Part shown: positions 55,845 to 64,000 of the stretch, one piece after another
Layout of the letters: each line of letters begins with the position of its first letter
Position numbering within the stretch: position 1 is the stretch's first letter
NCBI RefSeq assembly: GCF_030247185.1
Contig: NC_080572.1
Coordinates: 212,627,435 to 212,691,434, forward strand
Reading direction: 5' to 3'
Source of the DNA: Malaya genurostris
Taxonomy: Eukaryota > Arthropoda > Insecta > Diptera > Culicidae
Length of the DNA stretch: 64,000 nt
Notes under the pieces: generated by a model
What the model was told of the DNA's origin: nothing
The model's input: only the letters and a program-made list of their open reading frames with translations
Databases searched by the model: none
Position numbers and translations under genes: made by a program

Positions 55845-58800
55845 ATGTTGAAGGTGTGTAAAACATTTTTGATTGCAACTACACGTGATCGGGTCAGGAT
55901 ACTTTGTGCGATTCAGGATGATTTTTGATTTGTGAATTTCTGTCATATCAGGATATCGTAAGAGTTGTGTTTTATTGATGAAACACGTTCAAGGTGATAT
56001 TTACCAAACATAAACTGTTTTTGTGATAGATGTGATATGTGGTGTTTTAAGTTCAAATCGTTTATTTTAAATTTGGTATCAGTGTATAAAATTAGAGAAT
56101 TTTCATCTAAAACACTGAAATGGAACATTTAGAATAAAGTATGAGATAAAATTTGGTTCATCTCGAATAAAGTAATGTTCTAATTTGAACATTGAAAGTT
56201 CATTCGCATATTTCTTTGATAATTTTGCATCGTATTCTTCTGACGTTTGGGTCCAGTACCAACATATTGGAATCCGTATACCTCTTCGAGGGCGTTTCAG
56301 GTGTTTAGTAGTCCTTATATGAAATTCATTTCATATAAATACATTTTAAATACTAACATAACAGCAAGTTAGTAGCATCTACAAAGATCGGATCTTTAAG
56401 AACATAGCATTATAGCAAAAATAGATGATCAAGAACCATGAAAACCGTTAAAAAGTTATACAATTGATTTTTCAAACACAAAAATTAAATTTTACGAAAT
56501 TCGCATATTTTTCATAAAAAACTATAGGTATTTATTGACAATATATCCAAATATTAGCGAAATCGGCCGAGTGTTTCAAAAGTTATGATTTTTGAAAAAT
56601 GTCTTTTTTTTTAAGAAAATCGAAAAAATGGATTTTTTTCATGGAAATGGTCACCCTAATAACAAAATAAAAAAATGCGGGTCTAGTATTTTTTTATGGA
56701 GAACGATTCTTCGAAATATTACGAAATTCTGAGAGATCGTATATCAGTTTCTCATGGAATTGCTGGATAGATAAAAAATACTTCAAACTTTGAATCGCAG
56801 CAGATTGGAATCTAAGAACTCACTGCAAACCCGAGAAACCAGATATTTTCACAGAAAAATACACACTTAAATTGGCTTACCGATATCAGCTGATTTTTTT
56901 AGTAAAATTGACATTTTATCACAGCGGTACCTTAAGATACTGTTATAAACAAATGTTTATTTTTGCTGATATATCAGTAGATTGAGAATTTTCAGTAGTT
57001 CGGCTATTCTAAACTCGGTAAAAGATGAAAAAAATACTGAATGAAGCTTAGTGTGTATCCTGTATTAAAAATTTGTAGTTTTTGTATTCACTAATAATTG
57101 TGAAGAGAATTGCAATGTTGCTCCGTTATGATACAGAATGAAAAATTCAATGAGCATTCGTCATATCTCTCAGCAGCACTTGAGAAAAAAAAAACAATGA
57201 ACAAACTTTTTACTAACAACCGAAATCAATCAAATTTAATTCCAATTGAGTGTATCTTTCTAATTGAAATATTTTCACTTAGTAAGTTTACACGGAATTT
57301 CAATGCCTAATTTGCAGACTCAAATTAAAACACACAACTTAGTTGGAGTTGGCAGTTCAATGTAGATATGGGCAAAACAGTTCATTTCAAAGAACCGTTC
57401 AGTGTTGCAGAGTTCTATTAAAAGAACTAGTTCTCGAAAAAGATTGAGCGAAAAAGATTGAGCGAGCAAAAAAGGTCCACGACTTTAAACTAAAGAACTA
57501 CCGTTCTCAAAAAAAGAGCTATTTGTCATTCATTTTTTCAAAAGAACTAGTTCTTTTGAGCCGTTCGCGAACGAATTGCCCATCTCTAGTTCAATGCATA
57601 CCCAAGAAACATTTTTTTGTTACGGCAGCTTATTTGTGATTAGTTTGCAACATGGAACTTGAGTGATTGTTAATACCCAAGTGAGTTTCATTTAGATATA
57701 AATTTTTAAATTTATGAGGCAGCCAAAGCTATGCAGACTCAGCAGAAAAATGTTTATTACAGCAAATTTCTCAACACAACTATTTGGTAGCTAATTATGT
57801 TATCAGGAAAAATTGATGTCGCCTCGTTTTAACCAGTGTAACATAAGAAACATGTTCTTGCTCTTGTTGTAACATAATTCAAACTTATTCGTATCAGAAC
57901 TAGTAGCGGATTGCTACTTGAGTAGGGCCTAGAGGTAGCCAGTTGTCCAAGTCCCAACCAGGAAGGACGGAAGTGTTAGTAGGATCGTAGCACCAGCCAT
58001 GCAAGGTTATGTACGCTATGGATCGGCTACCAAGTCTGTAGAATCAGGAGGTCAAATTCCAAAAAAGGAATATAATACCCTTTCATAAAATAATTGGAAA
58101 AAACTTTAGAAATTCTCTAGTTTTGAAGCCTGATTTTGAACTTATTTCAACCTCTTTCAAAAATGGAGTCAAAATATTTTTTTTTGTGAGTTAGATTGTA
58201 TATAGGATCTACCGGATTGAAAGAGGGATCTGGAAAATAACAATCCTCATCAAGGCTGGCAATCATCTTTTTTGTACTTCATCATCAGTGAGCTCAGCTT
58301 ACTGGCTAATCGGTTTCAGTAGCATCACTGAGCGAGTTGAGTAACCATTTGGATAGAGAAAACATCCCCTCAACATCGTAGTGTCAAACAATCAGTAGAT
58401 GAACGCTGAGCGCACGTCAAATATTAGAGCTCATTGAGAGATAATTTGTGAGTTATGATTTAATGTGTTTGTATTAGATTCTTATGATACCAAAGTTGCC
58501 ACGGACAGTTGACTTTTGAATTGATGTCATTTCAATCCAACTCGTATGTTCTCGTATGCTGCACATCGTGTTTGGTTCAGTAGCCAGTTGTGCTCAGCTC
58601 GAAACATGAAAGTTTTCGTACATCATTGCTCGCGCTCGTTTTGAGTACCAGCAAAAACAAAACCGAAAATCTTGGTTGTGTTGGCAGTTCTGTAGTGTAA
58701 ACATACACTCACAAGCGTAGCTCAGTGCAGTGGTGCCAAACTTAGTATCTACTTTTTAAAACTCGGAATGAGAGTTAGGTATTATAAAATTAAAACTGAG

Positions 58801-61170
58801 AACCATCAATACCATCACAACTTGGTTTCAGTGATGTTCTGTAGGTGAGTGTGTTTGTTTAGATCAGCGATGAGTGTCATCTTTACCCGCATTTTACGGA
58901 TTGCATCTTAAATCATGAGGTGAGCTGATGAATAGAAGAAAATGAGCCTCACGAGCGAATTTTTACCACCCTTGATCATCACATTTGTGTATTAAACAGT
59001 TCACACTGCTCTGATCTGAGTTTGACGAAACGTTGACATCTGTAAACGACAGCGTAAACCTTCGTTTTATTTTTCTTCTTTGTTTCTTTTCTGCTCGTTG
59101 TTAACAGGGGCTGGGGTCCACTAGGAGATTGATAGTACCTATTAGCTCTCTCCGGACAGTACCAGCCTAGATGCCGTGTGGAATCCGGCGGAAAAAAATG
59201 AACCAAGAATAGATCCACTGGGTTCCTGTTTCCATGTCGTAAAATGCGACAATTGCAGGAGTTTCTTTATCCTTTCAGTTATCAGATGTTTTCGATGTTT
59301 CACTTCTGATTACTCTATTTTACTAAATTATCTCTTCATTCAACCTATCAATTTCCGTCTAGCTTCGGAGAAAAGTTTTATTTGGAATGTTTCCATAAAT
59401 TTCATAAATAATTAAAATAATAAAGCGAAAATAATAAAGAATCAAGACGCGCGTGAAACCTTTTTTCCTTTATTTGGTGATTTAAAATGATTTTATAACA
59501 ACTGTTTAGAATATGTCAATGCAATGAATCAACTATTTTGTCTAAATCCTGTTCACTCGTTTATTTTGTATCACGTAATTTCATAAAAAATAGGGAAGTT
59601 TTTATTCTTTACGCGATAGTATTGCAAATTTTTCTTTAGTTTCGTCGAATAAGATCTGTGAATCAAGACTTCCCGGGACTTCAATATAGGATATTGTTGA
59701 AACGTTCACTCGGGAATTCAGTGAGCTTGGTGGTGCATCCGAGCATCTTGAAACCGGAACATACTGAGTCGCGCTCGAAACCAATACTGAAATTTGTACT
59801 AACAAATATCATTCTCCCGTGACACTTGTGGAGTGCGCAGTAGTATATACGGCCTCTAGTAACAACAAGTGTTGGACTAACATCCCTTCCCATTCCTTAG
59901 ACGATCTACGTTCGGGCCTGGCCGGCGCTGGTACTGATCAATGAATTTTGGGATTACCAGAAGATGTACATTGAAGGATGATTTACCAGTTACAGGTTGG
60001 ATCATCTAGAAACTCCCTGTACAATTTCAGCTAATCCCGATCAGTAACGGAGTTGCAACCAGGGGTGGTCGCTCAAGCTCAAGCTCAAGCTCTTTTCTGC
60101 TCGTTGTTAATTGTGTAAGCAGATTTACCAGTTAAGCAAAAACTACGAAAATAGTGTAGTCAGGGAAAAGTATCAGAAATCCGGTTTCGACAGCAATCTG
60201 CAATAATCCAAGCGATTATTCCGATTTACTTTCTACTCCAACTTCGCAGTGGTTCCTATGAAATTAGTCTTAGTGCTTTGATAGCCCCAAAAACTGATCA
60301 AGGACATTCCATTCTTTCCTTTCAGCACACTATCCTGGTTAGCTGTTTGATAGCAGCCGCAGTCTGCTCGCTGGATCTGCAAGGTGCCGAAAGTGGATGG
60401 AGCGGTTGGAGTTCCGGTGGCGGAGGTGGCGGTAGTTATGGAGGGGGCTATGGAGGAGGATATGGAGGTGGTCACGGAGGTGCTAAGGTGATCGTGGTTT
60501 CATCCGGCTCTGGAGGTGGATGGCCCTCTTCTGGCGGTGGTTGGAGCCAAGGAGGCAGCTCGGGGTGGCCCAAGGGAGGTAGCTCTGGATGGTCCAGTGG
60601 AGGTTCTGGATGGCCTCAGGGCGGTTCTGGATGGGCCAAGGGAGGATCAGGAGGATGGTCCAGTGGGGGCTCTGGATGGCCTCAAGGAGGATCTGGATGG
60701 GCTAAGGGTGGATCCGGAGGATGGTCCAATGGAGGAGGACACGCCAAGTCCTACAGCAATGTGAACTCTATAAGCCATGGAAGCAGCTACGGCGGTGGTT
60801 GGCCATCAGGTGGATCCAGTGGATGGTCGTCTGGTGTATCTGCTTGGCCGTCAAGTAATGCTGGTTGGTCTAGCAGCGTCGGTAGCACAGGAGGTTGGAG
60901 TAAGGGAGTTAGCAGTGGTTGGCCAAGCTCATCGGGATGGAGCTCCGGTGGTGGCTATGGATCTGGCAAGGGTTGGAGCTCAGGAGGTTATGGTGGCGGC
61001 AGTGGAGGTGACGTTTAATCTTACTGAGTTACTAGTTTCAATATTAAAGTATTTCATCAATATTCTCAAAAGGTTATGGAAGCGGCAGTGGCTGGGCAAG
61101 TGGTGGCAGTCTCGGTGGACACTCCGGTGGCTGGAGCTCAGGTGGATCGTCGGGATGGAAAAGTTGGTGA
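55845..61170 (+). CDS. Secreted Gly/Ser/Trp-rich structural protein, 3 exons
   Basis: Exons 55845-55853 (ATG TTG AAG, donor gtgtgt), 60326-61007 (acceptor ctttcag) and 61073-61170 (intron of 65 nt, acceptor aaaag), ending TGA 61168-61170: 262 aa. The three-codon first exon joined to HTILVSCLIAAAVCSLDLQ gives a textbook signal peptide, which supports the long first intron; tiny first exons of this kind are usual in insect cuticle genes. The mature protein is nearly all Gly, Ser and Trp. It has a GGGYGGGYGGG block, then repeats such as GGSGWPQGGSGWAKGGSGGW (22-residue period, twice), about 24 Trp in all, and the C-terminus GGSSGWKSW. Probably an extracellular structural protein (cuticle, eggshell or silk-like). 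The second intron is optional: without splicing, translation would end at TAA 61016-61018. Confidence 0.75.
55854..60325 (+). other. Intron 1 of the Gly/Trp-rich gene
   Basis: 4.47 kb between AAG|gtgtgt and ttcctttcag|CAC. Holds the hAT-type MITE (57363-57588), a conserved-looking block at 57920-58060 ('gtagccagttgtccaagtcc', probably an interspersed repeat) and otherwise AT-rich DNA with no gene seen. Confidence 0.65.
57363..57588. mobile_element. hAT-type MITE, 226 bp, with 8-bp TSD
   Basis: The ends 'tagatatgggcaa' and 'ttgcccatctcta' are inverted (one mismatch). They are flanked by a perfect 8-bp duplication 'gttcaatg' at 57355-57362 and 57589-57596, which is diagnostic of hAT-mediated insertion. 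The inside has further inverted blocks ('agaactagttct' twice, 'gaaccgttc' and 'gagccgttcgcgaacg'). No ORF; depends on a transposase from elsewhere. Confidence 0.92.
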
Positions 61171-61282
61171 AATATGATACTGTCCTGTGGAAAACGACCT
61201 GTGTTCACTTAAACGATTAAAACAGTCGTGATGAGTTATTTGCCTCTGTAAAAATGTACAACGCCAACTCTCTTTAATTGTA

Positions 61283-61288
61283 AATAAA
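61283..61288 (+). terminator. Poly(A) signal of the Gly/Trp-rich gene
   Basis: 'aataaa' 113 nt after the TGA of exon 3, the first such signal downstream. Confidence 0.65.
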
Positions 61289-61319
61289 CTTTATGAAATA
61301 ATATTACACTTGCTTTCTT

Positions 61320-62260
61320 TTTTGCTATCACAACTCTAATCGAAAACAAATGGGACTTAAGACCTAAGTTCTCCTGAATAGAGTGCTCTTATAGCGATGC
61401 ATGTTATTCATTCATTACACGCTATTCGATTAAACGTAATTTTTCACAGCATTTTCAAGGTTCGGTGTTTTAGAGGGCAATATATGTTCTATATTTTTGA
61501 ACGTGATCAGGTCCGTACCCAGAATTTCGTTTTGGGAGGGGCTCTCAGATAAAAAAATAATGTTACTGAATATTACTAATGTACCTAATTCTCGGTGTGC
61601 CTTTTACGAAACTTACATCGATTTCTCAGAGATAAATTAACGTTTGAGTACAGATAATAATACGAGGAAGCCAAATCAGGTGAACGAGGGTGATGCCCAA
61701 ATAATTGAAGCGGTAGAATATCTTTCTGATCTGCAGAATCTTGCTTAACTAAAGGGATGCTCGAGCGCATTCTCTTTTTGGCCGCCCAGTACAATTTTAT
61801 GTATTATCATTATTATTGTCATTTATTTAACACCGGTTTCATCCTCCATTTGATTTGGTTTTAACTCTGTTCTGCTTCGTAAGACCTGCCGGTGCGTGCT
61901 TTCTCCGCAGTGGTGTTTTGACCATCTCGTAACTCTCAAAACCTCTATCTCAGTTTCATTTCACTGTCTTTCGATTATTATTTGCGGTGCGTCCGGATCT
62001 TTGGGCCAGTATTGCGGAAGTGAACTTTTCTGACCATCAACTAACACAATCACAATCTTCCAATCAATACGAGTTATTGCTCATTTTAATAAAAATAGCT
62101 TTCAAAAACAATGGAATATTGAGGTTTTCATAAGCAGAGTAGTTGATTGGGCAAAACGATTACCTCGGTTAGGAGCCAGCTACGGGTTCGAGTTCCGTCT
62201 GTGCGGTAACATTTTCGCGGTTTTCATTATATATTTGCATGTCATTTTTTCAGTCTCTTT
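61320..62260. other. Intergenic; one tRNA-like remnant
   Basis: No gene recognised. 62125-62205 contains 'acgggttcgagttccgt', a T-arm-like stem-loop with a 5-bp stem, preceded by an A-box-like stretch. A complete cloverleaf could not be drawn, so it is more likely SINE-derived. Confidence 0.35.
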
Positions 62261-62269
62261 TCCTCGTTG

Positions 62270-63000
62270 GATACTGATCAGATTTAAAACTTTCTTTGGA
62301 TATAAACTGACATTACCAAGTAACAGTTTTGTCAAATTGAGAAGAATTTCTCTTATTTTGCATTGTCGCTCTAAATCATGATTTGCAATTTTAAACAACG
62401 ATAGTAGTTGCGGAACCGAAAGTTGGATCCGGATGTAGTTCAATAGCAACCAATGGGACTATAAGAGTTTTCATTTAAGCCTAAGTTTGTGAAAATCGAT
62501 CAAACCATCTTTGAGAAAAATGAGTGAGTTCCGTTTCAGAGTTTTTGACCGCTATTTACGGTACTTCTGGAATTGGGAACGGAGAATCGGTATAATCAAA
62601 GTCGGTTAGTTTACTAAGTAACTAATATAAATTACAAATTAAAACAGTTTTGAGTATAGATGAAATTTTCCCTTTTTTGTATCGTCGCTTTAAATGACGA
62701 TTAACAATTTTAAATACCATATAGTTTCAAAACCGGAAGCCGGATGCAGATAAAATTCAATACCAACCTATGGGACTGTAAGATCGTTCATTTGAGCTTA
62801 AGTTTGTAAAAATCGGTCAAGCCATCTCTGAGAAAAATAAGTGACATTATTTGACACATACATACATGCACACATACATACATACATACACACAGACATT
62901 GCTCAGTTCTTCGAACTGTGTCGAATGATATGGGGCACTTAGCCCTCAGGGCCCATTTCAAGTTGTTGCATAACTTCTAACCTATGAGACAGACAAAACA
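62270..63000 (+). repeat. Dispersed mosquito-type repeat, copy 3
   Basis: Same order as at 1-660: two units with 'gtttgtgaaaatcgatcaaa' and 'gtttgtaaaaatcggtcaag', a (cata)n run at 62850-62900, then 'cgaactgtgtcgaatgatat', 'ccctcagggcccatttcaag' and 'aacctatgaga'. Confidence 0.7.
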
Positions 63001-63449
63001 TGTGAATTCACGTCTCGATAGATGCACATGAAAGGAGCGTCACAATTCACATTAATTTACTACCCAAAGCATGTAAAACAAAATCATATCATACACACCG
63101 AATTACTCTCACGGACGTCGGTAAATTTTTATGACTTTCAAACAGCTGAAAATGCAGTAATGCATTCAGTAAAAGTTTCATTTGCTGAATGATCGGTATA
63201 GTTCCATTGAACTTCGATCTTTCATAATTCTACCGACTTCTTCATCTCTCACTGCCGACGTTCGGCGAAATTTACAAAACGATCCTCAAATATGTAAACG
63301 TATTGACCTGTGATGTATCACTTTTTTTGGTAAAATTGTTTGGAGATCTTTGGAAGGAAGGAGGAATATTGTTTTTCAAACATATTTTCAGTAGTGAATT
63401 TATGTATAGTGATGATTACTGATATTTTAAATCAGTGTTGGTGATTGCC

Positions 63450-63915
63450 GAAAATTTGACAGAAGCTGCTATTTTGCTATCTATATTGTATACAACATTT
63501 TCAATCCGGTAGAAGATGCTACAAGAACTCGAGTCTCTTAATGCATGAACCGTGAGAGAATTTTGCTACATTTCTTCGCTCCACTTCATACTCTGAGTAT
63601 TTCACTCCCTTAAAAAAAATGTACAGTCTGATAATGATCATTGCTGTGTGGAATTTCCCAAGAGAGAATCGCAAGTTGACATTTATCGCAGAAAATCGAA
63701 TCGATGATTCAACTTGATGATTGTCGTACTAGGTTGCAATATTTCAAAACTCTTGTGTAGAGCATTCACAGACATTTTCATAGCCACAACTTATACAAAG
63801 GTTATATGCACATAGTTATAATAAGCGGCAATAGTAAAATGATTCTATCGCAATTATCAACTGCCTGTATAGAATCGGATCGAGAAACGAGAATAAGCGA
63901 CCGTTTGTTGCTTCA
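63450..63915 (-). repeat. Interspersed repeat X, copy 2 (uninterrupted)
   Basis: Reverse complement of 28090-28297 joined to 29243-29560. It lacks the mariner, so it gives the pre-insertion state of that site. Its far end meets the GC-rich block at 63920. Confidence 0.85.
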
Positions 63916-63920
63916 GAGAG

Positions 63921-64000
63921 CAGTCACGTACCCAGAGGAGGGGCCCGAGGGGCCCGGGCCCCTCCCGAAATCAAAAACAGATATATAATTATTTAGAAGG
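63921..64000. other. GC-rich block at the window edge
   Basis: 'cgtacccagaggaggggccc' then 'gaggggcccgggcccctccc', a GC palindrome unlike its AT-rich surroundings. It resembles the beginning of a repeat cut by the window edge; a short related string ('ccgtacccagaattt') occurs at 61512. Confidence 0.35.

Noticed and set aside
60516..61220. Alternative-frame ORFs across the Gly/Trp-rich exon
   Set aside because: Codon-repeat shadows (GGD, DGP types); only the frame with the signal peptide and Gly/Trp repeats is spliced consistently.
62125..62205. Possible tRNA gene
   Set aside because: Only the T-arm-like segment folds well. Acceptor and anticodon stems could not be drawn, so it is treated as a tRNA-derived remnant.

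Overview
The window looks like nuclear DNA of an insect, most likely a culicine mosquito. The evidence is AT-rich DNA packed with transposons, 56-70 nt introns next to one of 10.9 kb, RNase H-bearing non-LTR retrotransposons, a DD37D (maT-type) mariner, and dispersed repeats with the 'cggccctctgggcctcggtt' tail that I associate with mosquito genomes. The species assignment is inference. Nothing bacterial or viral was recognised.

Two host genes can be modelled. (1) A SLC35F5-type membrane transporter on the + strand: seven coding exons between 1881 and 14459 give about 440 aa. Its third intron (2299-13230) has swollen to 10.9 kb through transposon insertions. A leader with a 61-codon open stretch lies just upstream. 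(2) A secreted Gly/Ser/Trp-rich structural protein on the + strand: a TATA box at 55714, a 9-nt coding first exon (55845-55853), a 4.5-kb intron, and exons at 60326-61007 and 61073-61170. Joined, they give a signal peptide followed by W-rich glycine repeats, 262 aa in all.

Most of the rest is mobile DNA. One family of I-like non-LTR retrotransposons (ORF1 zinc knuckles; ORF2 endonuclease, reverse transcriptase, RNase H) is present five times. Copy A (4161-10553, minus) lies in the transporter intron. Copy C (7364-7865, plus, 5'-truncated) is inserted inside the ORF2 of A. Copy B (21981-28037, plus) is full length with a 13-bp target duplication and an intact ORF2, but ORF1 has a one-base homopolymer frameshift. 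Copy D (19385-19793) is a 3' end inside a long-inverted-repeat element. Copy E (12423-12527) is a 0.1-kb endonuclease fragment. Other elements are a maT-type mariner with 155-bp arms (28300-29240), a deleted mariner (40974-41793), a Tc/mariner relic (35382-35751), a decayed LINE split by a Tc3-like relic (52293-54620), an 8-bp-TSD hAT-type MITE (57363-57588), and several fold-back elements.

The most unusual structure is at 31770-33973: four apparently identical 261-bp repeats followed by four more in inverted orientation, the whole bracketed by an 11-bp direct repeat. This is the architecture of a fold-back transposon whose arms are tandem arrays. Degenerate relatives of the 261-bp unit occur near 44.0, 47.4 and 47.8 kb. 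Between these features are long stretches (30-31.7, 35.8-40.9, 41.8-43.3, 44.4-47.2 and 48-50.4 kb) where I recognise no gene.
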